Source: Pseudomonas mangrovi
GTDB taxonomy: Bacteria > Pseudomonadota > Gammaproteobacteria > Pseudomonadales > Pseudomonadaceae
NCBI RefSeq assembly: GCF_003052585.1
Contig: NZ_QASN01000021.1
Span: 186,001-250,000, forward strand
Length of the DNA: 64,000 nt
Reading direction: 5' to 3'
The position numbers and the translations under genes were made by a program. Positions 44,948-54,010 of the stretch are shown here, piece after piece; the first letter of the stretch is position 1, and every line of letters starts with the position of its first letter. The notes under the pieces were generated by a model, which was not told where the DNA came from, searched no databases, and saw only the letters and a list, made by a program, of their open reading frames with translations.

Positions 44948-45514
44948 ATGCGCCAGGAATATGGAAAAGCCCTGCGAACCCTGTTTGCCGAAGGCATGAG
45001 CCAACGCTTTGCCGACTGGCGGCCACAACCTGCCGGACAGCCCTGGTACTGGCCGGGGGAGCGTCTCTACGCCTGCCGGCAGGCAGATGTCTGGTGGGTG
45101 GTGGTGCTGGAGCCGGACCTCAAGGACCACGACGCCTTCAGTCTCTCGGTCGGTTGGTCACGCCTGAGCCGGGCGCCGCAGCTGAGCATGCGGCCGTCGA
45201 TGGAGGCACCACTGTCACTGCAGGCCATGCGGCGCGACGAGTACCTCTGTCCGCTGCCACTGCTGATCCCGCAACGTCCGCGACTGCATGGCCACCCGGT
45301 GCCCTGGTTGGTCGATCCGCGCAGCGCCTCCCGCGACCCGCTCGATGAGCTCGCGGCCTTCATGGACCGCCAGCGCCATCGTCCCAGTACCGAAGAGGCT
45401 CGCGCGCTGCTCGCGCCGCTGGTCGCGGACGCGCTGGATGCGTTGCAACGCTGGGGAATCCCCTATCTGGAAGAAGTGCTGAGCCCGCCCGGCACCTGCT
45501 CGCGTACAGGTTAG
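44948..45514 (+). CDS. Conserved hypothetical protein
   Basis: 188-aa soluble protein with no signal peptide and many Trp and Arg residues (for example QPWYWPGERLY, VWWVVVLEPD). No catalytic motif is recognised. ATG 44948 has AAGGAA upstream. Its stop overlaps the convergent folA stop in TTAG (45511-45514). Confidence 0.7.
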   Translation: MRQEYGKALRTLFAEGMSQRFADWRPQPAGQPWYWPGERLYACRQADVWWVVVLEPDLKDHDAFSLSVGWSRLSRAPQLSMRPSMEAPLSLQAMRRDEYLCPLPLLIPQRPRLHGHPVPWLVDPRSASRDPLDELAAFMDRQRHRPSTEEARALLAPLVADALDALQRWGIPYLEEVLSPPGTCSRTG

Positions 45515-46023
45515 CGGCGGCTCCAGCTCTCGAAGGTGAACCCCGGCTTGTCGTCGGCGGCGGGGTGTGGGTCACGCGCCGCACACTGCCAATAGCTCTC
45601 GTCAAAAGCCGGAAAGAAGGCATCGCCCTCAGGCTCGGCGTCGATGCGCGTCAGGTAGAGCCGATCCGCCAGCGGCAGGCCTTGCTCGTAGAGCTGGGCG
45701 CCACCGACCAGCATCAGTTCGTCCACGCCCTGCTCGCTCGCCCACTGGTCGGCCCGCGCCAGCGCCGTCGCCAGGTCGGCGAATACCTCGGCACCCTCCA
45801 GCCGCAGGCCGGGCTGACGACTGACCACGATATTCAGCCGCCCCGGCAAGGGCCGACCGAGTGAATCCCAGGTCTTGCGACCCATGATGATCGGCTTGCC
45901 GAGGGTCAGCGCCTTGAAGTGTTTGAGATCCGCCGGCAGGTGCCAGGGCATGCGATTGTCGAGGCCGATGACGCGATTGGCGGCAAGGGCGGCGATCAGG
46001 GCGAGGGGGCGTGTGGTCGTCAT
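45511..46023 (-). CDS. folA: Dihydrofolate reductase FolA
   Basis: Reduces dihydrofolate to tetrahydrofolate with NADPH; needed to recycle the folate used by ThyA, encoded 7 kb away. The 170-aa protein has the signature VIGLDNRMPWHLPADLKHF, the NADPH block IIMGRKTWDSLGRPLPGR, and LVGGAQLYEQ. ATG 46023 (MTTTRPLAL) is chosen. Confidence 0.96.
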   Translation of the reverse strand: MTTTRPLALIAALAANRVIGLDNRMPWHLPADLKHFKALTLGKPIIMGRKTWDSLGRPLPGRLNIVVSRQPGLRLEGAEVFADLATALARADQWASEQGVDELMLVGGAQLYEQGLPLADRLYLTRIDAEPEGDAFFPAFDESYWQCAARDPHPAADDKPGFTFESWSRR

Positions 46024-46070
46024 GGGCGCAGGATAGCGGCTCGACCGGCAGGAATGAAGCGGCACGCGAA

Positions 46071-47231
46071 TCAGTCGGCCTGGCTACCCATGCGCTCATT
46101 CACCACCCGGTTGCGGCCCTGCGCCTTGGCCAGATACAGCGCGGCGTCAGCCATGCGCAGGGCATCCTCCAGGCTCTGCAACGCGTGCGGAAGGAGATGC
46201 ACCATGCCGATGCTGAGGGTGACCGTGGAGGCGACTTCGGAGCTTTCATGGGGTAGATCCAGCGCCTGGACATCACTGCGGATGCTCTCCAGAAGCGCGA
46301 GCGCACGGGCCTCGTCCAGGCCGTACCACAAACCAACAAACTCCTCGCCACCGTAGCGCGCCACGCAGTCCAGCGGCCGCCGCGCATGACGACCGACCAC
46401 CTGGGCGACGGCACGCAGGGCTTCGTCGCCCTGGAGGTGGCCGTAGTGGTCGTTGTAGCGCTTGAAGTAGTCGATATCCATCATCACCACCGCCAGCTTC
46501 CGCTGCTCGCGCAAGGCCTGGCGCCAGTGCCTCTCGGCACGTTCGCTGAACGCACGGCGGTTGAGCAAGCCGGTCAGGTAGTCCTTCTCCACCAGCTCCC
46601 GCAGCAACCCCTGAGCGAGGAAGCTTTCCCGCGCCGCATACTCAAGGAAATAGCAGCCGACGGATCCAATCAGGTTGGTGGTGGCCAGAAAGAAGGCGTT
46701 GTACAGCAGGATGGTGCCCGGCAGGCCCGCGCGCAACTCCACCATCACATAGGCCACGAGCACCAGCCAGCCACAGAGCACCGCTGTGACACAACGCAGA
46801 CCGATCAGGAAGTAGAAGAACACCGTGACCAGAATGATGCCCTCGTAGGGCAACGGAAAATTCTGGCTGCGCGAGACCCAGATGATGGCGGCCACCGCCA
46901 TGCCGCACGCCAATGCGCAGAAGCCGCCGATCACCTGCATCCAGGGATGCAGCGTCGGGCAGAAGGTCGCCCCCCAGGTGCCGAGCAGCACCGGCAGCAT
47001 CACCCCCAGACGCAGCACCAGGGTCTTGTCGCGTATGCCGTCCGGCAGGATGCTCGCATCGAGCACTGCAAACAGCAGGATCAGCACTGTCGCCACCAGT
47101 AACGCCCAACGCATGCGGCGCAGGAAGGTTCTGGTGTGATGACGCGCGAAAGCCTCTTCCAGCTCGTGCTCGAACCTGAGCAGCCGGAAGCCCCCGCGCT
47201 GCTGACGCAGGTACGCTGAGTCCAGACTCAT
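46071..47231 (-). CDS. Membrane-bound diguanylate cyclase
   Basis: About 386-aa inner-membrane protein with around six hydrophobic segments (from about residue 40 to 205) in a sensor of unknown type, then a GGDEF domain: DYLTGLLNRRAFSE, DIDYFKRYNDHYGHLQGD and the active motif RYGGEEF. It should make c-di-GMP at the membrane. The start is uncertain: ATG 47231 is chosen; GTG codons at 47285 and 47252 in the same frame are alternatives. Confidence 0.85.
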   Translation of the reverse strand: MSLDSAYLRQQRGGFRLLRFEHELEEAFARHHTRTFLRRMRWALLVATVLILLFAVLDASILPDGIRDKTLVLRLGVMLPVLLGTWGATFCPTLHPWMQVIGGFCALACGMAVAAIIWVSRSQNFPLPYEGIILVTVFFYFLIGLRCVTAVLCGWLVLVAYVMVELRAGLPGTILLYNAFFLATTNLIGSVGCYFLEYAARESFLAQGLLRELVEKDYLTGLLNRRAFSERAERHWRQALREQRKLAVVMMDIDYFKRYNDHYGHLQGDEALRAVAQVVGRHARRPLDCVARYGGEEFVGLWYGLDEARALALLESIRSDVQALDLPHESSEVASTVTLSIGMVHLLPHALQSLEDALRMADAALYLAKAQGRNRVVNERMGSQAD

Positions 47232-47522
47232 GTAATCCAGATCGGGCAACTTCACACTTGCAACTCGCAGGCCCCCAGGAATCACGACTCAGCCTAGCAG
47301 GCCGGTGAAAAGTACTGCCGACCAGACTCCGCATTGGTCCGAGGCGTGGAGCACAACCTGACCCACGCCTCGCTAGTCGGCTAGCGTAACCGGGCCGGCG
47401 AAGCCACCGTGCGCCGGCCAAATGACGCCGTCACGCAATTGCCATCTTTTCGCCCCGACGACGTCAAACGTCCGTCATCGATCCGGGCGCAGTCTGTGCT
47501 CCCCCACCCAGGAGATGTCGAC

Positions 47523-48644
47523 ATGGCCCGCACCCTCCCCTCTGCCCTTCGCCAGTGGATTACCGCCTGCAGTCTGCTGCTGCCGCTTGCCGCCAGCGCC
47601 GCGCCGCTCGAATCGCGCATTGCCGATGCGCTGCAGCTGAACAAGCCACGCACTGAAGCCGCCCCGCTGATCATTGCCCACCGCGGCGCCAGCGGTTACC
47701 TGCCCGAGCACACCCTCGCGGCCTATGCCGTGGCCATCCTGCAGGGAGCCGACTACGTCGAGCCGGATCTGGTGATGACCCGCGATGGCCAACTGATTGC
47801 CCGCCACGACAACGAACTGGGGTTGACCACCGATGTCGCCCAGCGCCCCGAGTTCGCCTCGCGCAAGCGCACCCAGAGCATCGACGGCCAGAGCCAGACC
47901 GGCTGGTTCAGCGAGGACTTCACCCTGGCCGAGATCAAGACCCTGCGCGCCATCGAGCGCATCCCTCAGTTGCGTCCCGGCAACCAGCGTCTGGACGGCG
48001 CCTTCGAGGTACCGACGCTGCAGGAGATCATCGAACTGGTGCAGGCGATGCAGGCCAGCGAAGGGCGGATCATCGGCCTCTACCCGGAAACCAAGCATCC
48101 CACCCACTTCCAGCAGATCGGCCTGGCAATGGAGAAACCGCTGGTGCGTACCCTGCACCGCAACGGCTACCTGACGCCCAACGCGCCGGTGTATATCCAG
48201 TCATTTGAAGTCGACAACCTGAAGACCCTGAAGCGCCTGACCAAACTGCGCCTGGTGCAGCTGTTCGGCAGCGGCCAGCCGTACGACCAGCAGGCCTCCG
48301 GCAGCCAGTTGACCTACGCGCAGATGGCCAGCCCGCAGGGCCTCAAGGCAATTGCCCGCTACGCCCATGGCGTCGGCCCGGAAAAGAGCTACATCATCCC
48401 GCGTGACAGCAACGGCCGCCTGGGCGAACCGACCCGCTTCGTCGCCGATGCCCACGCCGCCGGCCTGAAGGTGCATCCCTATACCTTCCGCGCCGAGAAC
48501 GCCTTCCTCCCGACCGACCTGCGTTCCAGCGCCGATCCGGCCGAACGTGGCGACCTGCCCGAGGAGATCAGCGTCTACCTGGACGCCGGCATCGACGGCC
48601 TGTTCATCGACCAGCCCGACGTAGCCGTACGCCTGCGCTTCTGA
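47523..48644 (+). CDS. glpQ: Periplasmic glycerophosphodiester phosphodiesterase GlpQ
   Basis: Hydrolyses glycerophosphodiesters, released from phospholipids, to glycerol-3-phosphate. The 373-aa precursor has a signal peptide ending ASAAP. The GDPD signature HRGASGYLPEHTLAAYAVA carries the first catalytic histidine; EPDLVMTRDGQLIARHDN holds the metal ligands and second histidine. ATG 47523 has AGGAG upstream. Confidence 0.93.
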   Translation: MARTLPSALRQWITACSLLLPLAASAAPLESRIADALQLNKPRTEAAPLIIAHRGASGYLPEHTLAAYAVAILQGADYVEPDLVMTRDGQLIARHDNELGLTTDVAQRPEFASRKRTQSIDGQSQTGWFSEDFTLAEIKTLRAIERIPQLRPGNQRLDGAFEVPTLQEIIELVQAMQASEGRIIGLYPETKHPTHFQQIGLAMEKPLVRTLHRNGYLTPNAPVYIQSFEVDNLKTLKRLTKLRLVQLFGSGQPYDQQASGSQLTYAQMASPQGLKAIARYAHGVGPEKSYIIPRDSNGRLGEPTRFVADAHAAGLKVHPYTFRAENAFLPTDLRSSADPAERGDLPEEISVYLDAGIDGLFIDQPDVAVRLRF

Positions 48645-48745
48645 TTCATCCCGCCCCTTCGTCTCCCGAAGGGCATCGCCCGGCTGCGCCGCCCCTCGCA
48701 GCCGGGCCTCTCGGGCGCGCTTTCGCCTGCTCGCGCCACAGCGGT

Positions 48746-48751
48746 TATGCT
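48746..48751 (+). promoter_or_regulatory. Possible -10 of the DUF2868/GTPase operon
   Basis: TATGCT lies 30 bp before the GTG start, with a weak TTCGCC 18 bases further upstream. Confidence 0.3.
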
Positions 48752-48780
48752 CAGGCACCGAGCCCCGCCGCGAGACCACC

Positions 48781-50175
48781 GTGACCGACAGCTCCAACGC
48801 CCCTGATTCCTCCCTGCAACGCCTCTGGCTGTGCGAGGCCGTGCGCCTGCGCGAGGAGCACGCCGGCCCGCTGGAAGACAGCGAAGCCAATCGGCTGGCC
48901 CGTCTTGCCGGCGGCGATATCAGCCAGATGATCGAACGACGCGCCCTGCATCTGGCGCGCCGCGACGGCCTGATCGACGCCCAGCGCCACTGGCTGCAGG
49001 GTGCGCGCCTCGCCGCGCTGCTGCTGGCCGTGCTGGCGCTGCTTGGCGGCGCCGCCCTGGCGTTCGCCGCGCTGGGCGACGGCAGCCGTCCGGTCAACGT
49101 GTTCTGGGCGCTGGGCAGCCTGCTCGGCCTGCATCTGCTCAGCCTGCTTGGCTGGCTGCTCGGACTGATGCTCGCCGCCGACAGCGGCGGTGCACTGGGC
49201 CGCCTGTGGCTGTGGCTGTGCAGCCGGCTGGCGCGCGACGCCCGCAGCGTGCAGCTGGCACCGGCACTGCTGGTGCTGCTGCAACCGGCCCGCCTGACCC
49301 GCTGGGGCCTGGGCGCAGTCATCCACGGCTTCTGGGTGCTGGCCCTGCTCGCTGCGCTCGGCATGCTCCTGGCGATGCTGTCCGCCCGGCACTACGGCTT
49401 CGTCTGGGAAACCACGCTGCTGGGCGCCGACAGCTTCGTCAGCCTGACCCAGACGCTGGGCGCGCTGCCGGCGCTGCTCGGCTTCAGTCTGCCGAGCGAG
49501 GAGCAGATCCGCGCCAGTGGCATCCTTGGCCTGAGCGAAGACGGCGCCCGGCAGGCGTGGGCCGGCTGGCTGCTCGGCGTATTGCTGGTGTATGGCCTGC
49601 TGCCGCGTCTGCTGCTGGGTCTGTTCTGCCTGTGGCGCTGGCGTCGCGGCAGCGCCCGCCTGCGCCTGGCCCTTAGCGCAGCGGACCTGGCACTGCTGCG
49701 CCAGCGTCTGCAACCGGGCAGCGAGCGTCTTGGCATCTGCGACCCGGATACGCTCGGCCCGGCTCAGCCTGATCAGCTGCAACCTCTGGCCGGCGGCGAA
49801 TCGGCCGTGCTGGTGGCGATCGAACTGGATGACAGCCGCAGTTGGCCGCCGCGTCTGCCAGCGGGCGTCGCCAACGCGGGCATCCTCGATGATCGCCAGC
49901 AGCGCCAGCAACTGCTCGAACAGCTTGGCCGCTTTCCCCCGGCACGCCTGGCCATCGCCTGCGATCCCCGCCGCTCGCCGGACCGGGGTACGCTGGCGCT
50001 GCTCGGCGAACTGGCAGGCAGTGCCGCTGCGACGCGCGTCTGGCTGCTGCCGGCGCCGCCGGGCGAGGCGCTCGACGGCGCACGCCTGGCAGACTGGCAT
50101 CAGGCCTTGCGCGAGCTGCAGCTGCCATTCAACGACAGCGCTCCACTGACCTGGCTGGAGACGGGCCATGACTGA
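48781..50175 (+). CDS. DUF2868-type membrane protein
   Basis: 464-aa protein starting with GTG. Four membrane segments are visible (LAALLLAVLALLGGAALAFA; WALGSLLGLHLLSLLGWLLG; the region around FWVLALLAALGMLLAMLSA; WLLGVLLVYGLLPRLLLGLF), followed by a soluble C-terminal domain of about 170 residues. It overlaps the next gene, a GTPase, by 8 bases; this two-gene pair is widespread in proteobacteria with no settled function. The family name is from memory of this pairing. Confidence 0.75.
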   Translation: MTDSSNAPDSSLQRLWLCEAVRLREEHAGPLEDSEANRLARLAGGDISQMIERRALHLARRDGLIDAQRHWLQGARLAALLLAVLALLGGAALAFAALGDGSRPVNVFWALGSLLGLHLLSLLGWLLGLMLAADSGGALGRLWLWLCSRLARDARSVQLAPALLVLLQPARLTRWGLGAVIHGFWVLALLAALGMLLAMLSARHYGFVWETTLLGADSFVSLTQTLGALPALLGFSLPSEEQIRASGILGLSEDGARQAWAGWLLGVLLVYGLLPRLLLGLFCLWRWRRGSARLRLALSAADLALLRQRLQPGSERLGICDPDTLGPAQPDQLQPLAGGESAVLVAIELDDSRSWPPRLPAGVANAGILDDRQQRQQLLEQLGRFPPARLAIACDPRRSPDRGTLALLGELAGSAAATRVWLLPAPPGEALDGARLADWHQALRELQLPFNDSAPLTWLETGHD

Positions 50176-51562
50176 TCAGCCGAACGCCACGGACCGCACG
50201 AGTCGCCCCCTCAGGCTGGCGCTGGTTGGCCACACCAACGTCGGCAAGACCTCGTTGCTGCGCACCCTGACCCGCGACACCGGCTTTGGCGAGGTCTCCC
50301 ATCGTCCGGGCACCACCCGGCACGTCGAGGGCGCGCGCCTGTCGGTGGACGGCGAGGCGCTGGTCGAGCTCTACGACACACCGGGTCTCGAGGACGCCAT
50401 CGCCCTGCTCGACTACCTGGAGCGGCTCGATCGGCCTGGTGAGCGTCTGGACGGGCCGGCGCGCATCGCCCGCTTTCTCGACGGCAGCGAGGCCCGTCAG
50501 CGTTTCGAGCAGGAGGCCAAGGTGCTGCGCCAACTGCTGGCCAGCGATGCCGGGCTCTGCGTGCTCGACGCCCGCGAGCCGGTGCTGGCCAAGTACCGCG
50601 ACGAGCTGGCGATTCTCGGCATGTGCGGCAAGCCGCTGCTACCGGTGCTCAACTTCGTCGCCCATGGCGGTGCCCGCGAGGCCGAATGGGCCGAGGTCCT
50701 GGCGCGTCTCGGCCTCCTCGCACGGGTCGCCTTCGACAGCGTGGCACCACCCGCCGATGGCGAGCGACGCCTCTACGAAAGCCTCGCCCTGCTGCTGGAA
50801 AAGGCCCGGCCAGCCTTGCTGCGCCTGGTCGAAAGCCACGAAGCGCAGGCCGTCGAACGCCTGGCTGCAGGACACCGACTGATCGCCGAACTGCTGCTCG
50901 ACGTTGCCGCCTGCCGCCATGGCGTCGCCGCGCAGCCAGCGCTGGAACAGGCCGCCGTGCGCGCGCTGCGCGATCAGGTACGTCAGCGTGAGCAGCGTTG
51001 CGTCGAGGCGCTGCTGGGGCTTTACGCCTTTTCCCGCGAGGATGCCCAGACGGCCGAGTTGCCGCTGCTCGACGGCCGCTGGGGCGACGATCTGTTCCAC
51101 CCGGAGACCCTGCGCCAGCTCGGCGTCAAGATTGGCGGCGGCATGGCGGCGGGCGCCGCCGCCGGGGTCGGCATCGACCTGATGGTCGGCGGCATCACCC
51201 TGGGCGCCGCAGCCTTGCTTGGCGCGCTGGCCGGCGGCGGTGCGCAGACCGCCCGGCACTATGGCAACCGCCTGCTCGGCAAGCTCAAGGGGGAGCGCGA
51301 ACTGACCGTGGATGACGCCGTGCTGCGGTTGCTCGCCCTGCGTCAGCTGGGCCTGCTGCAGGCGCTGGCCGCACGCGGCCATGCCGCCACCGAGGCGATC
51401 CGCGTTGCCGCCGCGGACGGCCTCGACTGGCGTGCCGGCAAGTTGCCCGAGGCACTGAACCGGGCCCGTGCGCACCCGCTGTGGTCCTCGCTGAATCCGC
51501 ACCACTTGCTCGATCAGCCGGAGCGGCAGCGTGCATTGGCCGAGCTGAGCGAGGCCCTGTAA
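50168..51562 (+). CDS. GTPase with C-terminal DUF3482 domain
   Basis: 464-aa protein with an Era-like GTPase domain: G1 LVGHTNVGKTSLLRTLT, G3 YDTPGLED. A canonical G4 NKxD is not seen; the equivalent place reads LLPVLNFVAHGG. The C-terminal half has hydrophobic glycine-rich stretches (GGGMAAGAAAGVGIDLMVGG, LGAAALLGALAGGGAQ) that probably insert into membrane. It overlaps the upstream membrane protein gene by 8 bases, so the two likely form one complex. Confidence 0.85.
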   Translation: MTDQPNATDRTSRPLRLALVGHTNVGKTSLLRTLTRDTGFGEVSHRPGTTRHVEGARLSVDGEALVELYDTPGLEDAIALLDYLERLDRPGERLDGPARIARFLDGSEARQRFEQEAKVLRQLLASDAGLCVLDAREPVLAKYRDELAILGMCGKPLLPVLNFVAHGGAREAEWAEVLARLGLLARVAFDSVAPPADGERRLYESLALLLEKARPALLRLVESHEAQAVERLAAGHRLIAELLLDVAACRHGVAAQPALEQAAVRALRDQVRQREQRCVEALLGLYAFSREDAQTAELPLLDGRWGDDLFHPETLRQLGVKIGGGMAAGAAAGVGIDLMVGGITLGAAALLGALAGGGAQTARHYGNRLLGKLKGERELTVDDAVLRLLALRQLGLLQALAARGHAATEAIRVAAADGLDWRAGKLPEALNRARAHPLWSSLNPHHLLDQPERQRALAELSEAL

Positions 51563-51679
51563 TGCGCCTGCGGGCGTCACAGGCGCTGCCGCCGCAGCGG
51601 ATGAACTCCAACGGCGCCTAGCGCCGCAACGTGCCCGTAACGACCCCGCCAGCGCAGCGCGGTGCTTCGCGAGCGGACT

Positions 51680-51745
51680 GACGGCCTGGCAACAAGCTGG
51701 CCGTCGAGCTTGCCGCCACAGGCAAATGCTTGCCGCCAGGCCGTC
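51680..51745. repeat. Long inverted repeat, possible enhancer site
   Basis: Arms 51680-51697 and 51728-51745 are 18 bases and match at 16 positions (GACGGCCTGGC, two mismatches, CAAGC). The centre lies about 128 bp upstream of the predicted start of transcription, where sigma-54 activators usually bind. It could also be a transcript-end hairpin for the GTPase operon. Confidence 0.55.
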
Positions 51746-51769
51746 GCGCGAGACGCCCAATATCATCAC

Positions 51770-51782
51770 CAAGCAATTGATA
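51770..51782 (-). promoter_or_regulatory. IHF-type binding site
   Basis: The minus strand reads TATCAATTGCTTG, an exact match to the consensus WATCAANNNNTTR, within AT-rich sequence. Its centre is about 64 bp upstream of the predicted start of transcription, the usual place for DNA bending at sigma-54 promoters. Confidence 0.6.
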
Positions 51783-51813
51783 TATAAAGTAATTATTAAT
51801 CTTTAAGGCGCAC

Positions 51814-51829
51814 TGGCATCGCCTTTGCT
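51814..51829 (+). promoter_or_regulatory. Sigma-54-type -24/-12 promoter
   Basis: TGGCATCGCCTTTGCT fits TGGCACG-N4-TTGCW with the required ten bases between GG (51815-51816) and GC (51827-51828). Transcription would start near 51840, 27 bp before the ATG. Confidence 0.65.
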
Positions 51830-51866
51830 CTTTCGCCGCACCCATTCCTCGGATAGCGGAGGCTCC

Positions 51867-52391
51867 ATGAGCAGCATCGGCGGCGTCGGCAACTACCACC
51901 CACTAGCAGCAACCTATCAACGCAATCGCGAGCGCTTTGGTGAGCGGGACGACACCCTGTTCCGGGTCGAAGCGACAGCACCTCAGCGGACAGCGCAGCG
52001 AACCATCGGACTTGGCGACGAGCAAGACGCAAGGAGTTATGAAGAGGCCTTCGCCCGCCTGCGGGTTGTTCTGCAGAGTCGTTCCGGGACGGGCCTGGAG
52101 GTGTCTTCTGGCCAACTGAGCGGGCCCGTTCAAAGCGAGCCGGACACCGCCGTGCAAGCGTTCCGCGACTACATGGCGATGACCCCGGCCGAGAAGATGC
52201 GCGATGCGATCCTCCGCGACCTGGGCCTCAGCGAAGAAGAAGTCGACGCCATGCCCCCGGAGCAACAGGAAGCGATCGAGATGGAGATCGCCGAACGGAT
52301 GACGCAGCGCGCCGACCTGCAGGCAGCCAGGGAGATCGAAAGGGGCGCCGGTGGCGGCGATGAGGAAGACCGAAAGGTGTTGCTGTCATGA
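51867..52391 (+). CDS. Orphan acidic protein, putative sigma-54-controlled gene
   Basis: 174-aa soluble protein with GGAGG before ATG 51867. The N-terminal half is polar and probably disordered; a charged helical core follows (MTPAEKMRDAILRDLGLSEE, then EVDAMPPEQQEAIEMEIAER). No signal peptide, membrane segment or catalytic motif. It lies between conserved neighbours (the DUF2868/DUF3482 pair and thyA) where I remember no such gene in PAO1, so it may be an insertion. The upstream region suggests sigma-54 control. Function unknown. Confidence 0.7.
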   Translation: MSSIGGVGNYHPLAATYQRNRERFGERDDTLFRVEATAPQRTAQRTIGLGDEQDARSYEEAFARLRVVLQSRSGTGLEVSSGQLSGPVQSEPDTAVQAFRDYMAMTPAEKMRDAILRDLGLSEEEVDAMPPEQQEAIEMEIAERMTQRADLQAAREIERGAGGGDEEDRKVLLS

Positions 52392-52461
52392 GTGGAACCG
52401 ATGCCCCGCGAGCAACCCGCCCGCTGCCTGGCTCACATCGAGCACCGTCGCCCGGCTCTGC

Positions 52462-53076
52462 TCAGAACGGTCGGTAGAAGGACTCCTGCGCCGCGGCGAG
52501 CAGCTCGGTATCGCCCTCGGAGTTGCCCCAGGCACGCAAGTGGTACTGGCCGAGCTCGCCGAACTGCTGGATGAGGCGGTTGACCTTCTCGTCGCGGCGG
52601 CAGTTGCGGCCGTGGATCTCGCCGGTCAGTACGCCATCCTGCACTTCCAGCTCGGTGGCGATCAGCTGCACGCCGAGGCGCTCGGCGAACGGCTTGAGCA
52701 TCTGCGCCGGCGATGCCGAGCAGAGCGAGACGGTGCGCCCGGCGGCCAGCTCCGCGGCCACCGCCTTGAGGCCCTGTGGCCGCATCATCCGTGACCAGTG
52801 CAGATCGCAGTAGGCGCGCGCGCGGTCTTCGAACCAGGCGAAGTCGATGCCGCGCAGGAAGGAGCGGATCAGTCGCACCTTCATCTGGTCACGGGTCATG
52901 CCGCCATACAGGTAGTGCGGACTGGCGCTGCCGGCCAGGCGCAGGCCGAAGCGGTAGTTGCCGAAGGCATAGCGCAGGAAGGGTACGAAGCTGTCGCGGT
53001 AGGTCAGGGTGCCGTCGAAGTCGAAGATGGACAGTTCACGGACTGCCGGGGAATCGATCTGCAGCGCTGTGCTCAT
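52462..53076 (-). CDS. HAD-superfamily IB phosphatase
   Basis: 204-aa SerB-like hydrolase. Motif I is LSIFDFDGTLTYRDSF, motif II VSLCSASPAQMLKPFAE, and motif IV AWGNSEGDTELL. This subclass acts on small phosphorylated metabolites or lipids; the substrate is not known. It precedes thyA-lgt on the opposite end of that minus-strand run: thyA, then this gene, 37 bp apart. Confidence 0.85.
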   Translation of the reverse strand: MSTALQIDSPAVRELSIFDFDGTLTYRDSFVPFLRYAFGNYRFGLRLAGSASPHYLYGGMTRDQMKVRLIRSFLRGIDFAWFEDRARAYCDLHWSRMMRPQGLKAVAAELAAGRTVSLCSASPAQMLKPFAERLGVQLIATELEVQDGVLTGEIHGRNCRRDEKVNRLIQQFGELGQYHLRAWGNSEGDTELLAAAQESFYRPF

Positions 53077-53113
53077 TGGGGGCTCGTTGGACGATGAGGG
53101 GAAGCGACGCCGG

Positions 53114-53908
53114 TCAGACCGCGACCGGTGCCTTGATATGCGGGTGGGCCTGGTAGCCGACCAGCTCGAAATCCTCGAAGCGGAAGGCGAACAGGTCCTT
53201 CACCTCGGGGTTGAGCTTCATCTGCGGCAGCGGCAGCGGCTCGCGCGACAGCTGCAGGTCGGTCTGCTCGATGTGGTTGGCGTACAGGTGGCAGTCGCCG
53301 CCGGTCCAGATGAACTCGCCCGGGGCCAGGTCGCAGACCTGCGCCACCATCAGCGTCAGCAGCGCGTAGCTGGCGATGTTGAAGGGCACACCGAGGAAGA
53401 TGTCGGCCGAGCGCTGGTACAGCTGGCAGCTGAGCTTGCCGTCGGCGACGTAGAACTGGAACAGCGCGTGGCACGGCGGCAGCGCCATCTGCTCGACCAG
53501 CGCCGGGTTCCAGGCCGAAACGATCAGCCGACGCGAATCCGGGTTGGCCTTGATCATCGCGATCAGCTTGGCGATCTGGTCGATCGACTCGCCGTTGGGC
53601 GCCGGCCAGCTGCGCCACTGATAGCCGTAGACCGGGCCCAGTTCACCGTTCTCGTCGGCCCATTCGTCCCAGATCGAGACGCCGTTTTCCTTCAGATAGC
53701 GGATGTTGGTCTCGCCCTTGAGGAACCACAGCAGCTCGTGAACGATGGATTTCAGGTGGCACTTCTTGGTGGTCACCAACGGGAAGCCGTCGGCCAGGTC
53801 GAAGCGCATCTGATGGCCGAACACCGAGAAGGTCCCGGTACCGGTGCGGTCGCTCTTGAAGGTGCCGTGCTCGCGCACGTGGCGCATCAGGTCGAGGTAC
53901 TGTTTCAT
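53114..53908 (-). CDS. thyA: Thymidylate synthase ThyA
   Basis: Makes dTMP from dUMP using methylene-tetrahydrofolate. The 264-aa length and the nucleophile C146 in MALPPCHALFQFYV are standard; SDRTGTGTFSVFGHQMRF near the N-terminus and the nucleotide block WNPALVEQM are clear. It is downstream of lgt, a conserved order in gammaproteobacteria. Confidence 0.97.
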   Translation of the reverse strand: MKQYLDLMRHVREHGTFKSDRTGTGTFSVFGHQMRFDLADGFPLVTTKKCHLKSIVHELLWFLKGETNIRYLKENGVSIWDEWADENGELGPVYGYQWRSWPAPNGESIDQIAKLIAMIKANPDSRRLIVSAWNPALVEQMALPPCHALFQFYVADGKLSCQLYQRSADIFLGVPFNIASYALLTLMVAQVCDLAPGEFIWTGGDCHLYANHIEQTDLQLSREPLPLPQMKLNPEVKDLFAFRFEDFELVGYQAHPHIKAPVAV

Positions 53909-54010
53909 CGCGGGCTCGGAGCAGGTCGAAGGAGGCTCATGGTAAGAGCCGGATGCCGCCAGGACAAGAAAGGCGCGGCGCTCCCGTGACGAAGCGCCCG
54001 CCCTGAGCGG

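Larger units (their letters stand above)
51563..51866. promoter_or_regulatory. Regulatory region of the orphan gene at 51867
   Basis: This 304-bp gap holds a large inverted repeat (51680-51745), an AT-rich stretch with an IHF-type site, and a sigma-54-type promoter in that order. Its AT-rich section (about 51760-51806) stands out in this GC-rich window. Confidence 0.65.
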
